Source: an uncultured Pseudomonadota bacterium (lineage in GTDB: Bacteria > Bdellovibrionota_B > Oligoflexia > Oligoflexales > CAIMVM01). From it: a stretch of 64,000 nucleotides of DNA. Shown one piece after another: positions 8,915 to 18,507 of this stretch (position 1 is its first letter; each line of letters begins with the position of its first letter). The DNA is taken from the NCBI GenBank assembly GCA_903844895.1, contig CAIMVM010000073.1, forward strand, positions 1 through 64,000. The letters run 5' to 3'. The translations under genes and the position numbers were made by a program. The notes under the pieces were generated by a model, which was given only the letters and a program-made list of their open reading frames with translations, did not search any database and was not told where the DNA came from.

Positions 8915-8940
8915 CATTTTAATTCTCTATCAAACCAAAC

Positions 8941-9270
8941 TTAAGACAAAACAACGCCTGATTTTTTTGCAAACCGAACTTTTTGTCCTGCTTCCAACTT
9001 GTAACCAACTCGAGTTGGTTTCTTCGTCTTTGGGTCAACCAAAGCTACATTGCTGATAGCAATGGGCATAGCTTTGTCAACAATTCCACCATCTGGATTC
9101 TTAAGGTCAGGTTTCACATGTTTTTTTGAAACATTGGCACCCGCTAAAAGGACTGTCAAATCCTTACGGATTACAGCATCGATCTTACCAACAACGCCTT
9201 TGGCGCGGCCTTTAGTTACAATAACTTCGTCGCCTTTTTTTAACTTACATTTAACTTCGTATTTAGACAT
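8941..9270 (-). CDS. rplX: 50S ribosomal protein L24, isolated from the spc operon
   Basis: A complete 109-residue L24: KOW motif at the start (KCKLKKGDEVIVTKGRAKGVVGKI), then GANVSKKHVKPDLKNPDGGIVDKAMPIAISNVALVDPKTKKPTRVGYK, the classic L24 signature, and a KKSG ending. L24 binds 23S rRNA domain I and nucleates 50S assembly. The ATG has AAGGA 8 nt upstream and an intrinsic terminator follows, so it looks like a well-expressed monocistronic gene. The oddity is location: rplX normally lies between rplN and rplE, and neither is here. It may be a relocated sole copy or a second paralogue; the window cannot tell. Confidence 0.93.
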   Translation of the reverse strand: MSKYEVKCKLKKGDEVIVTKGRAKGVVGKIDAVIRKDLTVLLAGANVSKKHVKPDLKNPDGGIVDKAMPIAISNVALVDPKTKKPTRVGYKLEAGQKVRFAKKSGVVLS

Positions 9271-9728
9271 TCTATAAATCCTTAACCTAATTGGTTATTT
9301 GTTTAGCAGCGTTTTGCAGCTATTTGCAGGAACATGAAGCGCTCAGCAGACCACTTTATGTCCCAAGATCTCATTGAACTTAGACCATAAAAATCGCCCC
9401 GACTTATGCCGTGGTGCATCGTGCCAGGAACCCAACCTTTTAAGCAATGATGGAGGTTTCGTCAAGCATTTGATCATTTTTTAGTGAGCCAGAAAGTCAA
9501 GAGCCCCCAGATATTCTATTTTTTCGAATAAAATTAGACCTTTGCACTAGGAGCACTGGAGGACGTAAGGCCCTTTAAATCGGAAAACTGGCACTTACCA
9601 AGCTCTTAACTAATGGAACTAAGCAGTCGGACGCAGGGAAGATTACGCTATGAGGCCGCTGTTGGGCCTTTGGATTCCTATTTAGTTCGTGGTATGTTGG
9701 GCCTATTCCAATAGGGAGCCTTATCTAG
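9271..9728. other. Divergent spacer between rplX and dsbD
   Basis: About 460 bp between divergent genes, expected to carry both promoters. I see no convincing ORF or RNA gene and no promoter good enough to call; GGGAG at about 9713-9717 lies 11 nt before the dsbD ATG. Confidence 0.5.
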
Positions 9729-11654
9729 ATGTTATGTAAAGTCAGTGGATTGTTCCTATTTCTATTATTGCTTTCTCTAGGCACATCCGAACAAAGCAGG
9801 GGTGATGAAAAAGCCTCTAAAAACGTATTATTAGATTCCGCTAAAGATGCTCCTCTAGTTAATATCCAGCCGTCTGAAGTGATTCTTTGGTCAGGGGATC
9901 GTGCCACCGTCAGTAAAGACGGTGCAATAAAGGTGCAGTTAAAACTAGAAACAAGGCTAGATTTCTCAATTTACAAAGATAAGCTCGAGTTTCTCCCTCC
10001 GCCGGGCATCAATTTATTAAAAGTAAATGCCCCACCCCACTTTGTTAGAAAGGATCCCGTTTCAGGCAAGGATGTTGAAGTTTATGATGACGGGATATTT
10101 GAATTGGAACTTGTCGCCTTTGATAGGATACAAACACCAGAAATCCTATTCGGGGTTACATCATTGGGCTGCACCACGCGCATTTGTCTCTTCCCCTACA
10201 CAGCCCAGGTCCAGCTTCGAATCTTGGATGAAACTCCATCGGAAAACTCCATAGCAGTGCCATCAAAGCCCCCCGCTATATCTCAAGCAAGTTCGTCGGC
10301 AAATGGAGCGGCTGAAAAAAAACATCCAGATTTAACGTTAACCCCCTCCCCTGAAAAAGACAGCATAGAAACGGCCACTAATTCCATCTCCTCTGGTGAG
10401 ACCAAGTCTTGGGAAGCCAAAATTGCTGAAAAACTGAAAGGAAAAGTTTCCTTTTGGCTTTTGGTAAGTCTCGTTTTTATCGGAGGCCTCCTCACCAATC
10501 TCACTCCCTGCGTTTACCCGATGATTCCCATCACGCTGAGGGTTTTAGCTCATCAGGGGGCCTCCGCTAAGGCCGCATCCCTCCTCTATGGACTTGGCAT
10601 ATTGATGACCTATACTTTACTCGGCCTTCTAGCTGCTTGGTCAGGCAGTGTTTTTGGATCTTTCATGGCGTCACCTACTTTTAATCTCATACTTGCAATT
10701 GCCATGATCATTATGGGATTTACCATGCTAGGATATGGCAATCTCTCATGGCTTCAAAATGTAGGAAGCAAAGTAGGCAGCTCAAGTCACACCAAATCCA
10801 ATGCTTTTTTGATGGGAATAGGAGCTGGGCTTGTAGCGTCACCATGCACGGGACCCATTTTAGCATCACTTTTAGCTGTGACCTCCAGTCGTCAAAACCC
10901 TGCAGAAGCTGTTCTATTGCTCAGTATCTATAGCTTTGGATTTGCCTTGCCTTATGTTTTTCTGGGAGCCTTTAGCGCTAGCATACCTAAAAAACGTTTT
11001 AGCCCTCGCGTTCAAGTAACTGTCAAGACGCTTTTTGCAGGCGCAATTTTTTCCGTATCCTTGATTTACCTGAAAATCCCCTTTGCTGGAATTTGGGGTT
11101 TTGTGGAGCCCTATACGATACAGTTGGGAAGAATTTTTGGTCTGATTTCTCTGACTATGTTTGGATTGATTTTGATTTCGAGAAGTTTATTTGAAAAAAA
11201 GAGCCTTCATATTCTTCCAGCGGTCATTTCTGGCATAGCTGTTTTTTGCCTTTTTGAATCTAGATTTAGTTCTACAGCCGCGGAGAAAATTCCCTGGATA
11301 ACCTCAGAAGATGTGGCATACCAACTAGCAAAAGACGAAAACAGACCTATATTAGTCGACACTTGGGCAGAATGGTGCATCGCGTGTAAAAAAATGGAGA
11401 TTGAAACTTTCATGAATCCAAAGATTCGAAAAGAACTAGAAGATCATCGTTGGGTACTTTTAAAGATTGATTTAACTGAAGCCAACGATGTAACTGACGC
11501 CATTCAAGAAAAATACAATATTAAAAGTTTACCAACAGTTACCATTATTCCAAGTGGCGGGCTTAGCCAATTTGAAAATAAGCGAACTCTTGTTGGATAC
11601 CAGGATGTAGAAACGCTATTTCAAGAGATCACTAAAGAAAGACCGTCCCCATGA
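9729..11654 (+). CDS. dsbD: Thiol:disulfide interchange protein DsbD
   Basis: A full three-domain DsbD (641 residues) that carries electrons from cytoplasmic thioredoxin to periplasmic DsbC- or CcmG-type proteins. A signal peptide (residues 1-20) leads into the periplasmic alpha domain with its cysteine pair (LGCTTRICLFPY, C148/C153). A low-complexity linker of about 50 residues follows. The eight-helix beta domain contains C261 (LTPCVYP) and C373 (SPCTGP). The periplasmic thioredoxin-like gamma domain has WCIAC (C550/C553). All six redox cysteines are present. Its stop overlaps the next gene's start by 4 bp (ATGA), showing translational coupling to the patatin gene. A plausible partner for the c-type cytochromes nearby, but that link is inference. 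Confidence 0.95.
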   Translation: MLCKVSGLFLFLLLLSLGTSEQSRGDEKASKNVLLDSAKDAPLVNIQPSEVILWSGDRATVSKDGAIKVQLKLETRLDFSIYKDKLEFLPPPGINLLKVNAPPHFVRKDPVSGKDVEVYDDGIFELELVAFDRIQTPEILFGVTSLGCTTRICLFPYTAQVQLRILDETPSENSIAVPSKPPAISQASSSANGAAEKKHPDLTLTPSPEKDSIETATNSISSGETKSWEAKIAEKLKGKVSFWLLVSLVFIGGLLTNLTPCVYPMIPITLRVLAHQGASAKAASLLYGLGILMTYTLLGLLAAWSGSVFGSFMASPTFNLILAIAMIIMGFTMLGYGNLSWLQNVGSKVGSSSHTKSNAFLMGIGAGLVASPCTGPILASLLAVTSSRQNPAEAVLLLSIYSFGFALPYVFLGAFSASIPKKRFSPRVQVTVKTLFAGAIFSVSLIYLKIPFAGIWGFVEPYTIQLGRIFGLISLTMFGLILISRSLFEKKSLHILPAVISGIAVFCLFESRFSSTAAEKIPWITSEDVAYQLAKDENRPILVDTWAEWCIACKKMEIETFMNPKIRKELEDHRWVLLKIDLTEANDVTDAIQEKYNIKSLPTVTIIPSGGLSQFENKRTLVGYQDVETLFQEITKERPSP

Positions 11655-13192
11655 AGCGAAATTTACTCTATGTTGCTTCATCTGAGCAGCTTAAAGAAAC
11701 AAAGAAAAGTCTCTTGCGCATTGGTGCTGAGCCTCTTTCAAGTTCACTTCACGATGCTATACTTAGGATTGCTCACCCGGCTGTAGCACCTTTAGATTTG
11801 ACAATCTATCTATTGGAGAGCAATGACCCCATAGAAAGCATCTTAAAGAAGACGGATTTGGACATCCTGGTCTATGACGAGAGAAAAAACTCTAAAAGCG
11901 CCTTAGTTGCCTTCGAACATTATGCTCAAGTGGTCCTTGATCTTGCTTCCTCTTGGGGGCCGGACTTTCACTTCCCCCTAAAGCGAGCCCTGGCTATTCT
12001 AGAAGACACTCCCGACGCCACTCATAGGGCCTTTAACCTTGGTCGTAAGCACGTTCAGGACGTACTCGTCGACCCGCATAGTGCAGGAAAAATATTAAGC
12101 TGGATTGCTAAAATACTAGCTGTGGAGGTTCGAAAGAGCATCAACCCAAAGGCAGGCATGGCAATGAGCGGAGGCGCACTTGAAGGTTTCCTCTATCAGC
12201 TAGGAGCTTCACACGCCTTTAATCTTGCGCTACCTCAGAAAAACCTTCTTATGCTTGATGTCTACTCAGGAGTGAGCTCGGGTTCTATTCTTTCAAGTTT
12301 CTTTGCTAATGGCATAGATCCGCTTGAACTCATTCGTTCCGTATATGGAACCTCGAAAGTTTTGCCCCCTTTGAAAAGTTCTAGCATCTACGACTTAGCT
12401 GCTAGAGACATTGCCACTCGCATTCTAGAGTCTAGCTCTCTGAGAGATAAATTGGACCCCTCAAAGTGGATTAACAATTTGATTAAGGGTATACCTACAG
12501 GATTTTTCAAAGGAGAAGGGCTCAAGGCTTTTTTTGAGCAAGTTTTAGCGGCATATTCAGGGACTAGCAATGAGTTTGATTCGCTAAAATCTACTCTTTA
12601 CATTGGGGCTACCGACCAAGATCAGTTAACCCATGAAGTTTTTGGATTGGGGTCAAAGGACAATCCGACTATCTCGGAAGCAGTGCGCGCCTCGTGCGCA
12701 CTTCCGCCCTTTTACACACCAGTTACTATTGGCAATCGTAGATTTATCGATGGCCAAGTGACCCGTACCTCAAACCTTGAGTTGCTAGTCGCCGGAGGGT
12801 GTCAACTTATCTTTGTAATAGATCCACTTAAGCCTTTTGCAAGCCAAGTTCCAGGGACTGTAGAAAAAGAAGGTGGAATTTTCGCGCTGATTCAAACTGT
12901 TAAAGCGCTCGTTTATACGAGGTTTCAGTCCACACTTGCCCATCTTACTGAGAGGTATCCTGATGTGGATTTTATTGTTCTTCAACCTGACGAGAACATT
13001 ACCAGAATCATGTCTGGCTCACCCATGAGATATAGAATTCGTTGCGAGATCATTGAATTGGCGTATCGATCCACATTAAAAAGACTCATAGAGCGCCATG
13101 AAGTTTATTCATCAAAACTTGCCAAACACGGTTTTATTTTGTCCTCTATTGAGCACTTAAAAGAATTAGAGAGGACACCCCTTGATATTTGA
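11651..13192 (+). CDS. Patatin-like phospholipase
   Basis: The patatin core is complete: a glycine-rich oxyanion segment (SGGALEG, residues 173-179), the nucleophile elbow GVSSG with Ser209, and the catalytic Asp in DGQ (D367). The family hydrolyses acyl ester bonds of phospholipids or other lipids. The first ~165 residues form a separate alpha/beta region that I do not recognise. No signal peptide or membrane helix is seen, so a cytoplasmic or peripheral location is likely. The start overlaps the dsbD stop (ATGA), and its end overlaps sfsA by 11 bp, so the genes are one transcription-translation unit. Confidence 0.88.
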   Translation: MKRNLLYVASSEQLKETKKSLLRIGAEPLSSSLHDAILRIAHPAVAPLDLTIYLLESNDPIESILKKTDLDILVYDERKNSKSALVAFEHYAQVVLDLASSWGPDFHFPLKRALAILEDTPDATHRAFNLGRKHVQDVLVDPHSAGKILSWIAKILAVEVRKSINPKAGMAMSGGALEGFLYQLGASHAFNLALPQKNLLMLDVYSGVSSGSILSSFFANGIDPLELIRSVYGTSKVLPPLKSSSIYDLAARDIATRILESSSLRDKLDPSKWINNLIKGIPTGFFKGEGLKAFFEQVLAAYSGTSNEFDSLKSTLYIGATDQDQLTHEVFGLGSKDNPTISEAVRASCALPPFYTPVTIGNRRFIDGQVTRTSNLELLVAGGCQLIFVIDPLKPFASQVPGTVEKEGGIFALIQTVKALVYTRFQSTLAHLTERYPDVDFIVLQPDENITRIMSGSPMRYRIRCEIIELAYRSTLKRLIERHEVYSSKLAKHGFILSSIEHLKELERTPLDI

Positions 13193-13883
13193 TCCTCCAT
13201 GTAGAGAAGCCAGACTTTTAAAACGCTACAAACGCTTTCTGGCTGACATAGAGTTTGAAGACGGCTCTACGGAGACAGCACATTGCCCCAATACAGGCAG
13301 CATGAAAACCTGCATAGAATCTGGCGGGAAAGTTTTTGTATCTGAATCCAAGAATCTGAGTCGAAAGCTAAAGTGGACCTTAGAATTTTCCCAAATGGGG
13401 AAAGGTCTGATCGGCGTAAATACTTCACTTCCTAACAAGATTGTGTCGGAAGCACTTAGGGAAAAAAGAATTCCGACTTTTGAAAAGTATGAATCGCTTC
13501 GCACAGAAGTAAAATATGGAAGTCAGGGTTCCAAAATTGATGTTCTCCTTGAATCTCCCGGCATGTGTTTTATAGAAATTAAGAACGCAACGCTTTATGA
13601 TTCTGCTAGAGACTGCATACTTTTCCCGGATGCTGTCACTACCAGGGGGCAAAAACATCTTGAAGAGCTTATGGCTCAAGTAAAAATTGGCCATCGAGCT
13701 GTTCTTTTTTTCCTCGTAAATAGAGCAGAAGGTAAATTTTTATCCGTGGCAGATGACATTGACCCCGTTTATGGACGACTTCTTCGCGAAAGCCATAAAA
13801 GTGGAGTCGAGATTTTAGCGTATAGGGTTAAGTCAAGTTCACAAAGCATTGAGCTGTCACATGAAGTCCCCATAAAACTTTGA
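13182..13883 (+). CDS. sfsA: SfsA family (sugar fermentation stimulation; nuclease-fold) protein
   Basis: A 233-residue protein with the SfsA hallmarks: an N-terminal OB-like domain with CPNTGSMKTC (about residues 35-44) and a C-terminal PD-(D/E)XK-type core (KIDVLLESPGMCFIEIKNATL, then FPDAVTTRGQKHLEEL). In E. coli SfsA stimulates maltose metabolism and has been reported to bind DNA; its true reaction is uncertain. The TTG at 13182 is supported by GAGAGG just upstream, and it overlaps the end of the patatin gene. Third gene of the dsbD operon. Confidence 0.92.
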   Translation: MIFDPPCREARLLKRYKRFLADIEFEDGSTETAHCPNTGSMKTCIESGGKVFVSESKNLSRKLKWTLEFSQMGKGLIGVNTSLPNKIVSEALREKRIPTFEKYESLRTEVKYGSQGSKIDVLLESPGMCFIEIKNATLYDSARDCILFPDAVTTRGQKHLEELMAQVKIGHRAVLFFLVNRAEGKFLSVADDIDPVYGRLLRESHKSGVEILAYRVKSSSQSIELSHEVPIKL

Positions 13884-13891
13884 GGTATCAA

Positions 13892-14533
13892 ATGAATTTC
13901 GTACTACATGGATATTGGCGCTCTAGCTGCACTTGGCGCGTAAAATGGGCTTTAAATCTAAAAGGACTGCCTTACAAGTCCATAGGGGTCAATCTATTAG
14001 CCAATGAACAAAATTCCCCTGAATATCTAAAACTCAACCCCCACGGAAGAGTTCCCACACTTCTCGTCGATGGCAAACCTATTTCAGGTTCTCTTGCTAT
14101 TGTAGAATGGCTTGATGAAACATGGCCAGTTCCAAGCCTCTTGCCCTCAGACCCATGGGAGAAAGCCTTAATTAGAGAGATGGCCTACGTTATTGCCATG
14201 GACACGCAACCGATTCAAAACCTAAGTGTTCTTAGACGACATTCAGATTTAGATGAAAAAAGACGCGAGTGGGCGCAGGATTTTAATCGCAAAGGCCTAA
14301 AGGTATTCGAGCAGTTGATCCATCAAAACAATAGAAAAGGCCCGTATTCATTTGGAAGTAATTTAACCCTTGCTGACATCTGTATCGTGCCTCAATGCTA
14401 CAACGCAAAGAGATACGGAATCGATCTATCAACCGAGTTTCCAAGACTTTCAGAAATCTACGATTTTTGCTTAAAAACAAAATACTGTTATGATGCTTCT
14501 CCGGATCGTCAACCCGAAGCTCAAAATTCCTGA
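13892..14533 (+). CDS. Zeta-class glutathione S-transferase / maleylacetoacetate isomerase-like
   Basis: Thioredoxin-fold GST with the zeta-class motif SSCTWRVKWAL (about residues 11-21), where Ser and Cys bind glutathione, then NPHGRVPTLLVDG and the SLAIVEWLDE helix. The C-terminal all-alpha domain has TLADICIVPQCYNAKRY. Zeta GSTs act as maleylacetoacetate isomerases in tyrosine breakdown, but no other genes of that pathway are nearby. I start at ATG 13892 because GAGG lies 6 nt upstream, formed by the sfsA stop region; a TTG at 13880 is less likely. Last gene of the dsbD operon. Confidence 0.85.
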   Translation: MNFVLHGYWRSSCTWRVKWALNLKGLPYKSIGVNLLANEQNSPEYLKLNPHGRVPTLLVDGKPISGSLAIVEWLDETWPVPSLLPSDPWEKALIREMAYVIAMDTQPIQNLSVLRRHSDLDEKRREWAQDFNRKGLKVFEQLIHQNNRKGPYSFGSNLTLADICIVPQCYNAKRYGIDLSTEFPRLSEIYDFCLKTKYCYDASPDRQPEAQNS

Positions 14534-14592
14534 CACCTTACCAGTACAGATCATTCCGCTGCGCAAGACTGTCATCTGTTCTAACGACGCTC

Positions 14593-16908
14593 TTATAGGC
14601 TAACTGCATTTTTTTCTTTTACTTCATCTTTAGGCACAGAAAGTGGCATCTTGACAAGAGGACTGGCTACAGCCTCAAGATGAGGCATAGACAGGGTAGT
14701 ATCTCGATACCATTTTTTATAATAGAAATAATTTCTAAGTATAAGTTTTACATAGCTGTTGGTCTCTTTATAAGGAATTTTTTCTGCAAAGAGGAGCAAA
14801 TCTGTGGAATCGAATTTATCTTTCCACTTTAACATTGCACCTGGCCCAGCATTATATGCCGATAGGGTAAACACTGGGGAACCATACTTTTTCATCAAGG
14901 TATTAACATGATGAATACCAATCATTAAATTAGCTTCGGTTTCGAAAAGACGTATATTGCTGGATGCAGCTTGCAGAAGATCTGATTTAGAATTGCTCTG
15001 TTCGAAATAGTTGCTGTCCATCCTCTTTACTTCCATTTGGGCAGTAGCTTCCATAAGCTGCATCAACCCCTTTGCACCCACTGGCGACATCGCTTGGCTG
15101 TCAAATAGGCTTTCTTGGCGAATAAGGCCTATTACAAAATCTGGATCCATGTTGAGTCTCAATGCGAAATTTTCTATAGTTTCCTTATATCGAATAGGAA
15201 ACAGAATGCGTTCTGATCCTCTGGGAAGATTATTGCGATATGAGCGAGGCAGCTCATCAAAGACCTTCACCGACTTTAACCATGCTCCAGAAGAAGAATA
15301 CAAAAGTGCCCGTGCAAAATCTTTAGATGGATTTTTTTGATCGGCTAGCTCATCAATTTCGCAATCGGCCTCTTTAGATAGTCCTGCTCTCAAAAAAACT
15401 AAGATGGATTTAACGCGAAGCCGATCGGATTCATCAAATGGAGAAAATAGAAATTCTTCTTCCGAAAAAGCTTTATCATTTGCAATTTCCACATCAAACA
15501 CCTGGCCTAAACTTGCTTCAAGTAGAAAATGACCTAACGCGCCATAGTAGGTAGAATAATATTCAGTCTTCAAGCGCTTCCATGCAGCACTAGCTAGTTC
15601 TTTTTCTCCTAGAGCTAGCCAAGACCTTCCTGACCAAAATAGTCCAAACCCTGCCTTATTAACTTCGCGTTTTTCTTCAGGTTGAGAGTCTTGAATAGCT
15701 ACCATGCGCTGAGCCGCCTCAGCAGCTTTAATCCATTCTTGTTTTTCGGCATAGAGCAGAACTAAGCTGCGAAGAGCTTCGAAAGTTAAGGATGTATCTT
15801 TATAACGACCTAAATAGAATTCAAAATTAATGATGGCGTCTTCAATGCGATGTTCATTTTCATAAATTTGCGCCAAAAGATGTTGAGCTGCCCCTACATT
15901 ATCAAGCTTATTTTCAGCTAAGGCCTCTGTGAAAATGTCTGCTAAGATACTGCGCGCCTCAGTAAATTTGTCGGCCGACCAATATGCCTTGGCTACTTCA
16001 ACAGCAAGTGCGGACTTTCCTTCAAATCCAAACTTTGCTTCAAGCACCGGGGAAAAATCTCGTAATGCAGCGACTCTCGATTCAACACCATTCTTCCGAA
16101 AGCACCTTCCCACATCAGCGACGTTTTCCATAATTGACGGCATACTGTCAGGCTTTACGACTGCTCCACTTACCCAACCGCCATATTTTTGTTTTGCGGC
16201 CTCACACTCGTTCTTTGCCAGAAGTCTATTAACCGCGACGTCTTCTCGTCCATTCTCTATTTTTACCCAAGGCACCATTTCAGCGAACCAGGAATACTTT
16301 TCCGCAAAGGGCTGCAATGTCGAAGTAAACTTTTCCTGATCAGAAATTTTTATCCCTTGTACTATCTTCCTAAATTGGCTTTTCTTAAACCACAAGGCAC
16401 GGTACAGATCGACCTCAGCCATCCAAGCGCCAAGCTCACTGGGGCTTCGCGAAAAAAATCCCTTCGTTTCGGAAACACGACTAAAATTGCCACGTTTTAA
16501 ACAAGAGTTAAATGAAGGTACAGACATCAATGCATTATATTTGGGCCTTAACTCAGGCGAAATTTTTAACTCAGACAAAATATAGTTATGCAAAGGATGT
16601 GGTTTATTGTTCGCATCCAAATAGGACTGTAATTTGTCCAAAATCAATCCTGAATCTAATTGGGATGCGTCTGAAATCGGAACAAGATCACGGTTTTTTA
16701 ATGACACATAATCACGAGATAACACATCGAGATTTTCGAAACGATCAACTTTTAGATCTTTTCTATCTTGAAGGTATGCAATAGAGTGCCTCGAAATCCA
16801 TGCTTCAAGAGCTGGATCCACGGACAGTCGGCCACCTCTAACTTTAGCGGATTCAGCAATAGCAGTAGTTTCTAGAAAAAATACTAACAAAATCCAGCGT
16901 GGAAGCAT
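14593..16908 (-). CDS. slt: Slt70-like soluble lytic murein transglycosylase
   Basis: A 771-residue periplasmic enzyme with a signal peptide (residues 1-18), a long alpha-superhelical TPR-like region (about 100-560) and a C-terminal SLT domain. The catalytic glutamate is E599 in IRQESLFDS. Other domain motifs follow: SPVGAKGLMQLMEATA and SAYNAGPGA. It cleaves the MurNAc-GlcNAc glycosidic bond of peptidoglycan with formation of 1,6-anhydroMurNAc. The ATG has AGGGG upstream. Convergent with the GST gene and apparently monocistronic. Confidence 0.93.
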   Translation of the reverse strand: MLPRWILLVFFLETTAIAESAKVRGGRLSVDPALEAWISRHSIAYLQDRKDLKVDRFENLDVLSRDYVSLKNRDLVPISDASQLDSGLILDKLQSYLDANNKPHPLHNYILSELKISPELRPKYNALMSVPSFNSCLKRGNFSRVSETKGFFSRSPSELGAWMAEVDLYRALWFKKSQFRKIVQGIKISDQEKFTSTLQPFAEKYSWFAEMVPWVKIENGREDVAVNRLLAKNECEAAKQKYGGWVSGAVVKPDSMPSIMENVADVGRCFRKNGVESRVAALRDFSPVLEAKFGFEGKSALAVEVAKAYWSADKFTEARSILADIFTEALAENKLDNVGAAQHLLAQIYENEHRIEDAIINFEFYLGRYKDTSLTFEALRSLVLLYAEKQEWIKAAEAAQRMVAIQDSQPEEKREVNKAGFGLFWSGRSWLALGEKELASAAWKRLKTEYYSTYYGALGHFLLEASLGQVFDVEIANDKAFSEEEFLFSPFDESDRLRVKSILVFLRAGLSKEADCEIDELADQKNPSKDFARALLYSSSGAWLKSVKVFDELPRSYRNNLPRGSERILFPIRYKETIENFALRLNMDPDFVIGLIRQESLFDSQAMSPVGAKGLMQLMEATAQMEVKRMDSNYFEQSNSKSDLLQAASSNIRLFETEANLMIGIHHVNTLMKKYGSPVFTLSAYNAGPGAMLKWKDKFDSTDLLLFAEKIPYKETNSYVKLILRNYFYYKKWYRDTTLSMPHLEAVASPLVKMPLSVPKDEVKEKNAVSL

Positions 16909-17060
16909 CAGATTCCCCTATATGCGCCATCAAATACCAATCACCCTATCGGAAAAATCAACGAAACCTTTAGATAACATTGAAATACCCAAAGAGATCC
17001 TATTAAGTGTTTGATATCAGGCAGTTCTAAATAGGTATTATCGCATAGATTTGGCCAATC

Positions 17061-18410
17061 TCAAGCATCCTCATCAGAAAGATCAAAATCATCGAAACCG
17101 GTATAGGCCAACGGGTCCTTTTTAGGGGGAAGCGACGAAGGGGAGTCTAAATCAAGGGTCTTAGCGTTAGCTGTTTTCATTTCCTTTTTTTGAATTACTG
17201 ACTCAAACTGGTCAACTTCGTTACTCTGGAGTGAGGACATAGCTAAAGGAAGCTTTTCAGAAATACGTTTCATAAGGGTTTTCGATCGAGTGAAAGTAGG
17301 ATCCAGTTCGAGACTTTTCCTTAAACATTTTAGGGCATCTTCAGGCCTGTCCCATCTGTTAAAGCCTAGAGCAGCATTAAAATAGAGCCTTGAGCTCGCA
17401 AAATTGTCGTCTTTTATAGACTTTAAAGCGACTTGATAGAGACCTATGCCATCAATGAACTTTCGATCCCTGATATTTACAATGGCAGCTAAATTAAAAA
17501 CTGAGGCCAACTCTCGTGGCGAAGCAAAACTTTTTATCAACTCCAACGCATCCTCAATATCACCTTGCGCCAGCAGACACTCGGACTTGCCCAACTTAGC
17601 TTCCGGCAAATTCGGATCCAGTTTCATCGCTTGATCAAACACCTCTAATGCCTCGCCTGTTCTTCCTGGTTGCTCTAAAATACACCGCCCTAAATCAACT
17701 AATCGGGGAGCATTGTATGGATTCAGAAGTCTGCAATTATTCAGCAGGCCCTCGGCTTCTTTGTTCTGCCCTTTTTTCATAAGGACACGTCCATAGAGGT
17801 GTTGTGCCCGCAAATTAGGGGGCTGCACTTCAGAAAGTCTTTTCACTATTGGCTCGGCATCCCGCCATAAGCCGCTATCAATGTAAATTGCTGCTAGCTC
17901 CAACTCCACCATAGCAACCTTTGGTGCTTTTTCTAACGTGGATTCTAGAAGTGACATCGCAGATTCAAAATCACCCCTTTTGCGGAAGATATCGATGATG
18001 TTCAATATGCTTCGGATAGGTGAAAGCTTGACAAAGGAATCTATAGCTTTTCCCACACCTACTTTAATCTCAGAGGGAATCTCAGAAGCATTGCCGATGT
18101 AGTTAACGGAATATTCAAGACCTACGGAAATGGCCTTACCTGAAATTGTTTCAGTATGAATTAATACCGCAACCTCTCGTGAAGAACCTTGCACTTTGTT
18201 AAGAAGGCAAACAACATTATCCACGTCTAAATTCCAGTCAATGACCAATAGAAGAGAGTCCCCGCCCTTTAAATGGGGTTCTATCTCAACTGGTTCTTGA
18301 ATAACTTCAATGTTGGATCCGCTACGGTCTCTTAAGGCTTCGCGATAAAGACTCTTTATTTGACTACTTCTGGTAGCTACAATTGCAGATTTAAATGTTG
18401 TCGCAACCAA
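17061..18410 (-). CDS. Pseudoreceiver-TPR protein
   Basis: The N-terminal ~125 residues look like a response-regulator fold (strands SAIVAT and SLLLVIDWNL, then VAVLIHTE), with an Asp near the phosphoacceptor site but without the usual acidic pair, so I call it a pseudoreceiver. Residues ~140-390 hold about six TPR units (for example NAPRLVDLGRCILEQPGRTGEALEVFDQAMKLDPNLPEAKLGKSE-like repeats). The tail is acidic (FDDFDLSDEDA). The TTG start at 18410 follows AGGAGG. Last gene of the glycosyltransferase operon. Bacterial receiver-TPR proteins often act as scaffolds; the specific job is unknown. Confidence 0.6.
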   Translation of the reverse strand: MVATTFKSAIVATRSSQIKSLYREALRDRSGSNIEVIQEPVEIEPHLKGGDSLLLVIDWNLDVDNVVCLLNKVQGSSREVAVLIHTETISGKAISVGLEYSVNYIGNASEIPSEIKVGVGKAIDSFVKLSPIRSILNIIDIFRKRGDFESAMSLLESTLEKAPKVAMVELELAAIYIDSGLWRDAEPIVKRLSEVQPPNLRAQHLYGRVLMKKGQNKEAEGLLNNCRLLNPYNAPRLVDLGRCILEQPGRTGEALEVFDQAMKLDPNLPEAKLGKSECLLAQGDIEDALELIKSFASPRELASVFNLAAIVNIRDRKFIDGIGLYQVALKSIKDDNFASSRLYFNAALGFNRWDRPEDALKCLRKSLELDPTFTRSKTLMKRISEKLPLAMSSLQSNEVDQFESVIQKKEMKTANAKTLDLDSPSSLPPKKDPLAYTGFDDFDLSDEDA

Positions 18411-18507
18411 GAAGCCTCCTATATCCTATCAAATGAGCCATAAAGAGCTATCTGCTTCTAGGTTGAAATTATTTAGACTTACCTAATTTTGTAACTATAT
18501 CGGTTAG

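Noticed and set aside
15929-16339. 136-codon plus-strand ORF opposite slt
   Set aside because: Antisense shadow of a full-length lytic transglycosylase gene.
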